The translations under genes were made by a program, and so were the position numbers. A DNA stretch of 49,644 nucleotides from Campylobacterota bacterium (GTDB taxonomy: Bacteria > Babelota > Babeliae > Babelales > Chromulinivoraceae): the NCBI GenBank assembly GCA_002721975.1, contig PBME01000006.1:63519-113162 (forward strand), written 5' to 3'. Below the pieces are notes generated by a model. It searched no databases, was not told where the DNA came from, and saw nothing but the letters and a program-made list of their open reading frames with translations. Below are positions 35,662 through 44,330 of this stretch, piece by piece. Position 1 is the stretch's first letter. Every line of letters starts with the position of its first letter.

Positions 35662-36231
35662 TTACTGATTTGATTTAGCGTTATTTTGTTTTTGTTCTTC
35701 TTTATCATGAAGAACTGTTATTGCTGATCGATATAAAACGGTGTTAGGAACAATAATTGTACGTTTATCGGTTTTCAATATAGTATGTCTCATGTCAATG
35801 CTTTGTATTATTCCGCCCCAATCTTTGGTTTGAATATATTCACCAACTTTAAAATTTTTGTCATTAACGATCATAAATCCTGCAAATATATCGTCAATAA
35901 TATCCTTGAGACCTAAGGTTAATAATATTCCAGAAAAACCAAGAGCAGCGATTTTATGTTCTATGCGATACAAAAAGTCAAGGTTAATGCCTGTGTGATA
36001 CAATACAAAGAGCACGGTCGTCATCACGATGGTTATATGCACGATAATGTTAAGTATTTTACATATGATAATGCTATATTGATCGCTTGCGCATAGTTGT
36101 TGTATAGATTTGTTTACCATTTTATTGATAAGCCAACTAAGTCCAACAATAGTAACAATAGCAATTATTTTACCTACAATAGTTGTTGCAGGTGTTGTTA
36201 ATAATGTTTGTATACTGTTTACAAACTCCAT
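35662..36231 (-). CDS. Short MscS-type mechanosensitive channel protein (first copy)
   Basis: A 189-residue paralogue of the gene downstream, from which it is separated by 33 bases. It has three hydrophobic helices, the pore helix region LGFSGILLTLGLKDIIDDIFAGFMIV, and the beta domain FKVGEYIQTKDWGGIIQSIDMRHTIL with IIVPNTVL. It ends soon after the beta domain with a Gln/Asn-rich tail and lacks the C-terminal cage. Two unequal subunits side by side might form a mixed channel; that is inference. It starts 21 bases after ychF. Confidence 0.88.
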   Translation of the reverse strand: MEFVNSIQTLLTTPATTIVGKIIAIVTIVGLSWLINKMVNKSIQQLCASDQYSIIICKILNIIVHITIVMTTVLFVLYHTGINLDFLYRIEHKIAALGFSGILLTLGLKDIIDDIFAGFMIVNDKNFKVGEYIQTKDWGGIIQSIDMRHTILKTDKRTIIVPNTVLYRSAITVLHDKEEQKQNNAKSNQ

Positions 36232-36252
36232 ACGATTCCTTTTTTTTAAGTA

Positions 36253-37356
36253 CTAAACATTAAATCTTACGAGTATTATATCGCCATCTTGCACGATATA
36301 CCCTTTACCTTCTGTTCTGATTTTACCTGAATCTTTTAGTTCCTTAAGCGGTTTTTCTAACAAATCATTATAGTTAAATACTTCTGCACAGATAAATCCT
36401 CGTTCAAGGTCTGAGTGAATTTCTCCTGCTGCAGCTTGTACGTTTATACCTTTGATGATTGGCCAAGCATGAATTTCTTGTGGTCCACAGGTGAAAAAGG
36501 TAATAAGCCCAAGATTGTGAAAGCTTTTTTCAATGACAGTTTCAAGGATTGGTTTTTGTAACCCAAGCATATCCATCATTTCTTTTTTTTCAGTGTCATC
36601 AAGCTGCGATAATTCTAATTCTGTTTTAACACATAATGGTATGACACGTTCTTTGCCAAAGCGATCAATAACTTGTTGTACATATTGATTTTGTGTTGGA
36701 TTTGCAATGTCTTCTTCTGAGACGTTCGCAATAATCATAAAGTTTTTAGAACTTAACAGTGGAATTGTTGTGACTGATGACTCTAATACTGCTTTTCGTA
36801 TTGCTGGTGCATCAAAATTATCAATATGCTGAGCAACTTTGTGTAGTAATTCTTGTTCAGCAGTTAAATCTTTTTTTTCTTGTGGAGATGTACTTTGCTT
36901 TTTAAGTTGAGCTGTAATTTTTTCTAATCGTTTATTTAGGCTTTCTAGATCTTTGAGCATTAACTCATTAATAATTGTCTCAAAGTCACCTACAGGGTTA
37001 ATGTCCCCTTGTTCTCTTATAACATTGTCATCATCAAAGCAACGTAAAACGTGTAAAATTAAATTAACTTCTTGTATGTTTGCTAAGAATTGATTACCTA
37101 GTCCTTGTCCAGCTGCTGCACCTTTTACAAGTCCTGCGATGTCAACGAATGAAACGTTTGCAGGGATTTGTTTTCGAGAATTGTAGATTTGTTGTAATTT
37201 TGCAATTCTTTCGTCTGGAACATGTGTGATTGCAACGTGCGGATCAATTGTGCAAAAAGGATAATTTTCTGCAGGGATTGATGATTTGGTTAACGCGTTA
37301 AATAATGATGATTTTCCAACATTAGGAAGTCCGACAAGGCCAACTTTAATATTCAT
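36253..37356 (-). CDS. ychF: Redox/ribosome-associated ATPase YchF (Obg family)
   Basis: YchF is a universally conserved Obg-family P-loop protein that prefers ATP and associates with ribosomes. The 367 residues show G1 GLPNVGKSS (about 8-16), the PFCTIDP switch I, G3 DIAGLVKGAAAGQGLGNQFL, a coiled-coil region (about 130-170), and a TGS domain at the C-terminus ending EGKGYIVQDGDIILVRF. Length is normal (E. coli 363). It is first in a minus-strand operon with two short MscS genes. Confidence 0.96.
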   Translation of the reverse strand: MNIKVGLVGLPNVGKSSLFNALTKSSIPAENYPFCTIDPHVAITHVPDERIAKLQQIYNSRKQIPANVSFVDIAGLVKGAAAGQGLGNQFLANIQEVNLILHVLRCFDDDNVIREQGDINPVGDFETIINELMLKDLESLNKRLEKITAQLKKQSTSPQEKKDLTAEQELLHKVAQHIDNFDAPAIRKAVLESSVTTIPLLSSKNFMIIANVSEEDIANPTQNQYVQQVIDRFGKERVIPLCVKTELELSQLDDTEKKEMMDMLGLQKPILETVIEKSFHNLGLITFFTCGPQEIHAWPIIKGINVQAAAGEIHSDLERGFICAEVFNYNDLLEKPLKELKDSGKIRTEGKGYIVQDGDIILVRFNV

Positions 37357-37427
37357 AAAGATCGTATTTTTCAGTTAATAATTGATTTTTATACTAAAAT
37401 TAGCCTAACACAGTTGCGTAAGAATCT

Positions 37428-38078
37428 CTAGCTTTCTTTAACTACCAGCTGTGAGTTTTCTTGTATAATCAGATATTTTTTTCTAACAGGGGTTTCTTTT
37501 TGAAATAACATATGGTTTTCTTGACCGCTTAAATTTTTATTCGTGGTAAATAAATCGTAATTTTTGCTTATTGGTTGATCGTAATTTATGGTTAATGTGT
37601 TAGGTGGGTAGTCCATGTTGATTTTTTGGTATATACGAGCAATAACTTCATGATTAGAGGAGTATAATAGTCCAACAATCAGGTAGTTATATATTTGGTC
37701 TTTTCCTGGCATAGCTGTAGAGTTTGGATAGATAGTAACTTCTAATGTTAACCCTTCTGTGGTGTGATTTGTTGTAAAAGGGGCAATAAAATCAAGAGTT
37801 TCAGATTTGTTGTTTAATCCGTAAATTAGACCTTTTGTATTATATGTTAATGTTATACTAAAATTTTGATTTAGGTAATTTGACGATGAATTTGTTGTAG
37901 GTGAACTTGTATTTTTTGATTGTGTATAATTTTTTTGAGAAGACATTTGTTGTTGCCTTCTCAAGCTTTGTGCTTGTCTATGCTTTTCACTTCTTTGTTT
38001 GGTGTTGTAGTATGATGCTTTTTCATTTTGATATATTGTTAACATTAACATTGTTGTACATAATATTTTTTTCATCAT
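37428..38078 (-). CDS. Unknown exported beta-rich protein
   Basis: A 216-residue protein with a signal peptide (KKILCTTMLMLTIYQN), a polar Gln/Ser/Asn linker (about 25-68), and a C-terminal half with alternating polar and hydrophobic residues typical of beta strands (FSITLTYNTKGLIYGL, LTLEVTIYPNSTAMPG, NTLTINYDQPISKNYDLF). No family is recognised. AGGA lies 8 bases before ATG 38078. It is divergent from the MEMO-type gene. Confidence 0.73.
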   Translation of the reverse strand: MMKKILCTTMLMLTIYQNEKASYYNTKQRSEKHRQAQSLRRQQQMSSQKNYTQSKNTSSPTTNSSSNYLNQNFSITLTYNTKGLIYGLNNKSETLDFIAPFTTNHTTEGLTLEVTIYPNSTAMPGKDQIYNYLIVGLLYSSNHEVIARIYQKINMDYPPNTLTINYDQPISKNYDLFTTNKNLSGQENHMLFQKETPVRKKYLIIQENSQLVVKES

Positions 38079-38228
38079 TGTCTATGTCCTTTTTAAATTT
38101 TTTATTATGTATAATGTAAATTTTTTCTAAATTTAATTGCAATAGTTTATCGATGTGTTGCAATTAAAGCTTCAAAAAAAAATGAAATTATGTTTTGCTT
38201 GTCTTCAAGTTTAGTAAGGAGAAGTTAT

Positions 38229-39803
38229 ATGCAAAGCAGTCGTATACAGTTATCAATAGTAATTTTAGTAGTTATGCCTTGCTGGTTGTTGTCAATTGCA
38301 ACTTATAAAGTTCATTTGAGTTCTGCTTGGTATCCAACAAAAAAACATGAATTATATGCATCATTAGCAAAGCATGGATCATATGCTGAACAGCATTATG
38401 ATGTACAGACGGATCAGTCAAAAATTAAAGCATTAATCTGTCCTCATGCTGGATTTGATTATTCTGGTTCAATAGCTGCCGCTGGATATCGGCTATTACC
38501 AAAAAATTATTATAAACGCGTAATTATACTTGCTCCTAGTCACCATACAGCGTTGACAGGTCTGTTGTTACCAAATTAAGAATACGAATTATATAAAAAT
38601 GTTTTAGGTCATCTTCATGTAGATAAAGAAGCATTGCGTCTACTGTCTCAAGATACTTCTTTATGTCATTATCAAGAAGGTATTCATGAATCAGAGCATG
38701 CGATTAATGTGCAATTACCTTTTATACAAAAGTTTTGTGGATTTGATTGTAAGATAGTGCCTTTGCTAGTAGGGCAAATAAATCATAAAGCTAAAGCGCA
38801 GGTAGTTAGTTTGTTGCAATCAGTTATTGATGATCGTACTCTGATCATTGTTAGTTCTGACTTGACTCACTATGGCAAGCGTTTTTCTTATGAGCCGTTT
38901 ACACAAAATATTATGCAAAATATATACCAACTTGATACGAATTTGCTGCAAGCAATTGAGTTACAAAACATTCAAAAATTTAATGACACTTTACAAAAAA
39001 CAAAAGCTACTGTTTGTGGTGCTTCTGCTATTACGCTATTGCTAGCTCTTATAGAGCAAGGTGCTTTGGGTCAAGTGCAGTCAAAAATAATTGCTTATGA
39101 TACTTCTACAACACAAGACAAAACTTTTCAGCATAGCGTGAGTTATGCATCTGTTGTGGTTACACAAGATACATCGACACATGTATTACATGGTTATGAA
39201 AAGAAAATATTATTACAGCTTGCTAGAAATACTTTAACATCTGTGCTGGGTAAACAATCAGATCAAAAAAAAATCGTAAGTAAGTGTCAGCTTCCTGGTG
39301 TTGCGACTCGTAGCTTGGCAAAGCATCAAGGAGCTTTTGTTACCTTGTATCACATTGATAAACAAGGAATCAAAACAATGCGAGGTTGTATGGGTCGCGT
39401 TTCGAGTGATAAACCGTTATATCAAACAGTATGTAATATGACTATAGCTGCAGCTACACAAGATGAGCGCTTTGCAAAAATATTGCCAGAAGAGCTACCA
39501 TACATAGAAATCGTTGTTTCTGTTGTGCATTCTATACAAAAGATTCCATCATACCAATCAATTAATATAGGAATTGATGGTGTGTGGTTACATCAAAACA
39601 ATCATTCTGCTGCGTATTTACCTTCTGTAGCAGTTGAACAAAATTGGAGCAAAAATCAGCTTGTGCAATCGTTATGTAAAAAAGCTGGATTATCAGAACA
39701 TGCATATAAAGACAAAGATGTTGTATTAAAAACATTTCATACCATTGAATGTAAAGACGAAATAGATTTGTTAGATGTGATGTATGAGGAATATAGAAAG
39801 TGA
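38229..39803 (+). pseudogene. MEMO1-AMMECR1 fusion (AmmeMemoRadiSam B-A) interrupted by one in-frame TAA
   Basis: A single frame of 524 codons runs from ATG 38229 (AAGGAG upstream) to TGA 39801-39803, broken only by TAA at 38577-38579 (codon 117). It encodes an N-terminal membrane segment, a MEMO1-type domain (about 40-320) with PHAG, APSHH, ESEHAINVQLP, SDLTHYG and CGAS, covering the His, His and Cys that bind metal in human MEMO1, then an AMMECR1 domain (about 335-524) with MRGCMGR. The stop lies within the MEMO domain: LLLPN-stop-EYELYKN reads well across one missing residue. The downstream part from about 38634 lacks PHAG and APSHH, so a restart product would have no intact metal site. 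The radical SAM partner of this system is not in the window. Point nonsense mutation is likeliest; readthrough is possible. Confidence 0.88.
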
Positions 39804-40318
39804 AAATACCTTATTTGTTATTTTGGAGCTGCGTTATATTGCATGCACCTATGTATGCGGTGTGGAAAATTGGAACAATCTATAATACATCAGATTTAAC
39901 GATTACATCTGCTTGGTATATCAAGCCTAAAAAAAATAAAATTGATTATCTTTCTAACTTGATTGCTCAATCATCTACGCAAAAAAAGATCATATGCAAT
40001 TATACGGTATCTGACACGTCGCATGGTTGTTCATTATTAGAGTTATCACAAGGTTATACCCTTTCTCTTGATCATCATTCTCCGTATGCTCTTTTTGCTA
40101 AAAGAAATAAGAGTAAAAAGAAAGGAAAGAGTCTTGGAAAAGAGATGTGTGATATGACACAGCATGATCATTGTGCAAGAGTTTTTTTAGAACAAACAGA
40201 TGCATCTAAGCAAGAATCCCTTGTTGCGTATACGGCAAAAGGTTATCAAGGTGAAAAAACAGTCTTAAATATTAAGCTTTCAGGTAGCAATGGAATCTAT
40301 ACCGTTTCGTTAGAGTAA
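39800..40318 (+). CDS. Unknown exported protein, translationally coupled
   Basis: The 172-residue product starts at GTG 39800, overlapping the AMMECR1 stop as GTGA, so its ribosomes probably come from the upstream frame. It has a signal peptide (YLLFWSCVILHAPMYA), then a beta-rich body (WKIGTIYNTSDLTITSAWYI, QGYTLSLDHHSPYALF) and a Lys-rich loop. No family is recognised. Coupling suggests a shared task with the MEMO-AMMECR1 protein, or only shared expression. Confidence 0.7.
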   Translation: MKIPYLLFWSCVILHAPMYAVWKIGTIYNTSDLTITSAWYIKPKKNKIDYLSNLIAQSSTQKKIICNYTVSDTSHGCSLLELSQGYTLSLDHHSPYALFAKRNKSKKKGKSLGKEMCDMTQHDHCARVFLEQTDASKQESLVAYTAKGYQGEKTVLNIKLSGSNGIYTVSLE

Positions 40319-40385
40319 TATATTGTAAAACCAGACCATTTTTTTGTATTCTTCAAGCAAGTAGGGTGTTTTTAGAGGGGATACG

Positions 40386-40871
40386 ATGAAGTATATAAGG
40401 TTGTGTATGATCTTGAGTTTGTTTTTTATGCAAGGGACGTTGAAAACAGAGATATATTTGTGGGAATCTTATACGGATGATGAGAAGTCATGTTGTTTAC
40501 ATATTCGTGGTGTAGATGTTTGTAACCCTCATATAGCTTGTACTCGTTTTGTTACAAAAGATTTATCAGGAATTTTAGATTATGTTGTACGTTTGTTGGC
40601 TACTGATAAGGCTCAGGTTCAGCCACATAATACAATTTTGCTATACGTTAAGCGGTATGTTCGCATGGCTCTTCAAAGTCAATCATATTTTATGGAGTAT
40701 CATTTTGATAGGCACGGATCTGTTAAGTTTTATCATCAGATACTTGAATCAGTAACAAAATCAAAAGATGGTAAACTTCCTGCTTTGCAATCTAAGTCAA
40801 AAAGTAAAAAAGATGAATACTTACAATCATATTTAGTTAAGTTAGGCTTGATGACGTTGCGTCACAAATAA
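40386..40871 (+). CDS. Unknown exported protein
   Basis: A 161-residue product with a signal peptide (LCMILSLFFMQGTLKTE), then CCLHIRGVDVCNPHIAC (four Cys within 20 residues) and a helical, Lys-rich C-terminus. No domain is recognised. AGGGG lies before ATG 40386. It stands 67 bases after the coupled gene, with no clear terminator between them, and may be the last gene of that transcript. Confidence 0.68.
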   Translation: MKYIRLCMILSLFFMQGTLKTEIYLWESYTDDEKSCCLHIRGVDVCNPHIACTRFVTKDLSGILDYVVRLLATDKAQVQPHNTILLYVKRYVRMALQSQSYFMEYHFDRHGSVKFYHQILESVTKSKDGKLPALQSKSKSKKDEYLQSYLVKLGLMTLRHK

Positions 40872-41025
40872 AAGAGTAAGCTTTGTGAAAAAAATTGCGT
40901 AATCATAAAGCGCAAGCATCTATTGAGCAAACAAAATAAGAATAAAGAAAGAAAAAATTGTGAAAACTTTTTTAAACCTAGTATTTTTATTGTAAGTGAG
41001 TAGCTCGTGATTGTATTTTAAAAAG

Positions 41026-41068
41026 AATAAACGGTGGTTTTGATGATAACAAATATCCACCGTTTATT
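41026..41068. terminator. Hairpin terminator downstream of 40871
   Basis: 12-bp arms AATAAACGGTGG (41026-41037) and its complement (41057-41068), with T-runs on the plus side and A-runs toward the minus side. The 155 bases before it (40872-41025) are AT-rich with no coding frame. On the minus strand it overlaps the stop of a possible 40-codon gene. Confidence 0.85.
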
Positions 41069-41186
41069 TTTCTATATCTTGGCTATTTACTATTGGCTTG
41101 TTAATTTCGTCTTCTTTTTTCTTTTTGTTAACGAAAACGCCCGATAGAGCGCTGAACCATAGCAATATAAGTGAAAAGTTCGACAT
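41064..41186 (-). CDS. Possible 40-residue single-pass membrane microprotein
   Basis: On the minus strand ATG 41186 follows AGGA at a spacing of 7 bases and opens 40 codons, ending at TAA 41066-41064 inside the terminator stem. The product has one hydrophobic segment (FSLILLWFSALSGVFV) and a charged tail (NKKKKEDEINKP). This is the layout of known bacterial membrane microproteins. It is the only supported frame in the 474-base gap between 40871 and dnaK. No homologue can be named. Confidence 0.5.
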   Translation of the reverse strand: MSNFSLILLWFSALSGVFVNKKKKEDEINKPIVNSQDIEK

Positions 41187-41304
41187 ATATTGTTCCTATG
41201 TTTTGCATAAATTATTACTTTTATTAGTTACTATTTTATCATGCTGATAGTTAGATGCAAATGGGTAGGGTGGTTTTTGATGAGTAGGGTGTGTGGATAC
41301 TATG

Positions 41305-41332
41305 AAAAAGGGCCCGAAAACGAGCCCTTTTT
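41305..41332 (-). terminator. dnaK terminator
   Basis: Arms AAAAAGGGC (41305-41313) and GCCCTTTTT (41324-41332) around a small inner CG stem and AAAA loop, 13 bases after the dnaK stop; A- and T-runs are on both sides. Confidence 0.85.
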
Positions 41333-41345
41333 GTAATAATTAGCG

Positions 41346-43247
41346 TTATGCTTCAACGTCGATAGGACCTTGATCATCATTGTCATCATCTTTTTTTTCA
41401 GATGATTTTTGATCAGGATTTTCTTGTTGACCTTGTGCTTGCTGTGCTTCTTTGTAGAGAATTTCAGCAATTTTTTGTGCAGATGCCATTAAATCTTCTG
41501 CTGCTTTTTTTAGACCTTCAAGATCGTTTTCTTTTTCTTTTAGATCTTTTTTAGCTTGTTCAACAGCTGCTTGCACTTTTTCTACTTCTTCTGAAGGAAG
41601 TTTTTCTTTGTTTTCTTTGATAGTTTTTTCTGTATTTAAGATTAAACCATCAAGTTTATTGCGAGCTTCTACTGTTTCTTTCAGCTTTTTGTCTTCTGTT
41701 TCGTGCTCTTTAGCGTCTTGTACCATTTTGTTGATTTCATCTTCAGACAAGCCACTGCTGTTTGTTATTTTGATGCTATGTTCTTTGCCTGTGCCTTTGT
41801 CTTTAGCTGTAACATTTAATATACCATTAGCATCTATATCAAATGTCACTTCAATTTGCGGTGTTCCACGAGGTGCTGCTGGAATACCTTCTAATTTGAA
41901 GTCTCCTAATTGCTTGTTGTCTCGAGCCATTTCTCGTTCACCTTGCACGACTCTAATGTCTACAGCTGGTTGATTATCTTCGGCTGTTGAGAATACCTGA
42001 GATTTTTTCGTAGGAATAGTTGTATTTCGTTCAATTAGCTTTGTGGTAACGCCACCCATAGTCTCGATACCAAGTGATAGGGGGGTAACGTCAAGTAACA
42101 ATACATCTGTTACATCACCAGCCAAAATTCCACCTTGAGTTGCAGCACCGATTGCTACCACTTCGTCAGGGTTTACAGATTGGTTAGGAGCTTTGCCAAA
42201 GAAATCTTTTACCAAAGATTTGATTTTTGGCATACGAGTTGAACCACCTACTAGTATTACTTCGTTGATATCATTTTTAGACAATTTAGCATCTGAAAGC
42301 GCTTGCTTGCATGGTTCTAAAAGCTTTTGGAATATATCTTCGCATAATGACTCTAATTTAGCACGTGACAATTTAACTTGTAAGTGCTTAGGACCTGTTT
42401 CGTCAGCTGTGATATATGGCAGACTTATTTCTGTTTGCTCAGTTGAAGAAAGTTCTTTTTTAGCTTTTTCAGCCTCTTCTTTAAGTCTTTGTAGCGCCAT
42501 TTTGTTTTGGCGTAGATCTATGCCGTTTTCTTTTTTAAATTCTTCAATTAAAAAATTGATGATTTTTTCGTCGACGTCATCGCCACCTAATTTGTTGTTA
42601 CCACTTGTTGATTTAACTTCGATAACACCGTCTTGTACTTCTAAGATAGATACGTCAAAAGTTCCACCACCGAAGTCAAATACTGCGATTGTTTCATCTT
42701 TTTTCTTTTCACAGCCATACGCTAAAGCTGCTGCTGTTGGCTCGTTGATGATTCTTTTTACTTCTAGGCCAGCAATTTTACCAGCATCTTTAGTTGCTTG
42801 ACGTTGAGCGTCGTTAAAATAAGCAGGCACTGTAATAACAGCCTCTGTTACTTTTTGACCTAAGTAGTCTTCTGCTGTTTGTTTTAAATGACTTAATATT
42901 GCAGCAGAAATTTCTTGAGGAGACAATTTTTTACCGTCTACTTCAAATGCTACGTCGCCGTTATCTGCAGCTACAATTTTATAAGGGTAGTTGCTAATTT
43001 CATTTTTAACTTCATTGAACTTGTGCCCAATAAATCTTTTTGCAGAGTAAATAGTTCTTTCAGGATTAGTTACTGCTTGACGCTTAGCTGTTACACCTAC
43101 TAATCTTTTACCATCTTTGTCGAATGCTACGATTGATGGAGTTGTGTTTTGACCTTCTTTATTTGGGATCACTTTAGGAGTTTGCCCTTCCATGAACGCC
43201 ATTGCTGAGTTGGTGGTACCCAAATCAATACCGATTATTTTTCCCAT
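41346..43247 (-). CDS. dnaK: Chaperone DnaK (Hsp70)
   Basis: DnaK binds exposed hydrophobic segments and folds proteins with DnaJ and GrpE, driven by ATP. The 633 residues are complete: [13 protein letters not shown] (4-16), [29 protein letters not shown], the linker [13 protein letters not shown], the substrate domain (about 390-500), the helical lid, and an acidic end, [13 protein letters not shown]. The sequence is of the usual bacterial type. No grpE or dnaJ is beside it, and no CIRCE inverted repeat (TTAGCACTC-N9-GAGTGCTAA) was seen upstream, so heat-shock control by HrcA is not supported here. Confidence 0.98.
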   Translation of the reverse strand: MGKIIGIDLGTTNSAMAFMEGQTPKVIPNKEGQNTTPSIVAFDKDGKRLVGVTAKRQAVTNPERTIYSAKRFIGHKFNEVKNEISNYPYKIVAADNGDVAFEVDGKKLSPQEISAAILSHLKQTAEDYLGQKVTEAVITVPAYFNDAQRQATKDAGKIAGLEVKRIINEPTAAALAYGCEKKKDETIAVFDFGGGTFDVSILEVQDGVIEVKSTSGNNKLGGDDVDEKIINFLIEEFKKENGIDLRQNKMALQRLKEEAEKAKKELSSTEQTEISLPYITADETGPKHLQVKLSRAKLESLCEDIFQKLLEPCKQALSDAKLSKNDINEVILVGGSTRMPKIKSLVKDFFGKAPNQSVNPDEVVAIGAATQGGILAGDVTDVLLLDVTPLSLGIETMGGVTTKLIERNTTIPTKKSQVFSTAEDNQPAVDIRVVQGEREMARDNKQLGDFKLEGIPAAPRGTPQIEVTFDIDANGILNVTAKDKGTGKEHSIKITNSSGLSEDEINKMVQDAKEHETEDKKLKETVEARNKLDGLILNTEKTIKENKEKLPSEEVEKVQAAVEQAKKDLKEKENDLEGLKKAAEDLMASAQKIAEILYKEAQQAQGQQENPDQKSSEKKDDDNDDQGPIDVEA

Positions 43248-43382
43248 TAATCTTTTCCTTTGATTTGTTAGTGTTAATTTTGCTTTCTTAATACAATTAC
43301 AGGATAACTGCCTTAGGCAAAGCCGTCAAGAAATTTTAGTCACTTACTTTAGATTTTATTATTTTTAATTTTAAATTACTCC

Positions 43383-43495
43383 GTCATTCAACTTGCAGCC
43401 TTATACTAACGGGGGAAAAGCCCTGAGGGGCTGAAGTTTCAGACTTCGTAAACTTGTCTGAAAGGGGGGTGCGGTCTTGCTGGCGCTGCGACCTT
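43383..43495. ncRNA. GC-rich structured island, candidate RNA or genomic repeat
   Basis: The 428-base gap between dnaK and the gene at 43676 holds a patch much richer in G and C than its surroundings. Three hairpins lie in a row: AGCCC/GGGCT (43419-43432), TTTCAGAC/GTCTGAAA (43437-43463), and GGTC...GACC with an inner pair (43473-43493). No convincing coding frame covers it. A small RNA or a dispersed repeat are the two candidates; strand unknown. The rest of the gap (43248-43382, 43496-43606) shows nothing clear. Confidence 0.35.
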
Positions 43496-43606
43496 ATAAA
43501 GGAATAAAGCAATTAAAAATAATAAATAAGGAATATAAGATAAATAATTTATATAACACAATGAAACCTTATAAAGATGCATGTCTTTACTAAAGGGGAG
43601 ATAAAG

Positions 43607-43638
43607 AAAAAGGAAGCGCAATGTTGTGCTTCCTTTTT
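43607..43638 (-). terminator. Hairpin terminator after gene 43676
   Basis: Arms of 15 bp, AAAAAGGAAGCGCAA (43607-43621) against 43624-43638, with one G-T pair and a 2-base gap. A- and T-runs on both sides; it lies downstream of the minus-strand gene ending at 43676. Confidence 0.8.
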
Positions 43639-43675
43639 AATATAATTTATATGTTAATTATATTAATTTTGTTTA

Positions 43676-44221
43676 TCAACCATGCATACGATCTTTTGAG
43701 TGTGTTTCAACTTTAGGGTGTTTGTCTTCATGAGCTACTGCTTTTTGAGCTTCATTATGGGCTTCTACTGTTGCTTTATGATCTTTATGGCTTCTCTCAA
43801 CAGATTTTTTAGTGTGATCATGTATACGATTTATTTCGTCATGTAGCTTTTTTCTATCCTTATCAGCTGAGCTATCAGATTTATCACTAACTGACTCCCA
43901 GTTACGCAAATGTTTTTTCGTTTTTCCAGTTACTGACTTGTCTAAGTTTTCTGTTACATGTGCTGAAGCTTCGCTATGTTGAGCCAATACTGTGTGGTGT
44001 TGTTCTAAAGCAACAAGAGCATTTGATACTTCAGAAAGCTTTTCTCTCATTTCACTAAAAACTGAGCTTACATCTGATTTAATTTCGTCCATGATAGATG
44101 GTGATGAAAGAGCTTCATTTTTAGAATTTTCAAATTGATCTAACTTTGAAACTTTAGACATAATAGCATTAGTAGTGATTAGTGCTACACAAGCTACCTG
44201 TAGCAAAAAAAGCTTCTTCAT
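43676..44221 (-). CDS. Exported His/Lys-rich coiled-coil protein
   Basis: A 181-residue protein with a signal peptide (KKLFLLQVACVALITTNA), a helical, probably coiled-coil middle (about 45-75, EMREKLSEVSNALVALEQHH), and a C-terminal half very rich in His, Lys, Asp and Glu (DKDRKKLHDEINRIHDHTKK, KDHKATVEAHNEAQKAVAHE). Metal binding or adhesion are possible. No family is recognised. Its promoter carries the same 16-base element as the His-repeat gene at 18971-19729. Confidence 0.73.
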   Translation of the reverse strand: MKKLFLLQVACVALITTNAIMSKVSKLDQFENSKNEALSSPSIMDEIKSDVSSVFSEMREKLSEVSNALVALEQHHTVLAQHSEASAHVTENLDKSVTGKTKKHLRNWESVSDKSDSSADKDRKKLHDEINRIHDHTKKSVERSHKDHKATVEAHNEAQKAVAHEDKHPKVETHSKDRMHG

Positions 44222-44264
44222 TATAACTCTCCTTTTATAAGGTTTTTATTTAATTTATATTATT

Positions 44265-44301
44265 ACTATAGATCAACGAAGTGCCTTAAAACAAGGGTTT
44301 T
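44265..44301 (-). promoter_or_regulatory. Promoter with shared AAAAC-CCTT-GTTTT element (second copy)
   Basis: On the minus strand, TTGTTT (44294-44289) and TATAGT (44270-44265) are 18 bases apart, with the -35 box inside AAAACCCTTGTTTTAA (44301-44286). Position and spacing match the copy before the gene at 19729. Confidence 0.65.
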
Positions 44302-44330
44302 GCGTTATTTTGAAGTGAAAGGCTACAGCA

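Noticed and set aside
43248-43382. CIRCE or sigma32-type heat-shock site before dnaK
   Set aside because: Neither the TTAGCACTC repeat nor a CTTGAA/CCCCAT pair is present; only a short TGCC/GGCA palindrome near 43310.
43439-43621. 60-codon minus-strand frame over the GC-rich island
   Set aside because: No ribosome site, odd Pro/Arg composition, and it covers hairpins and base-composition change better explained by RNA or repeat.
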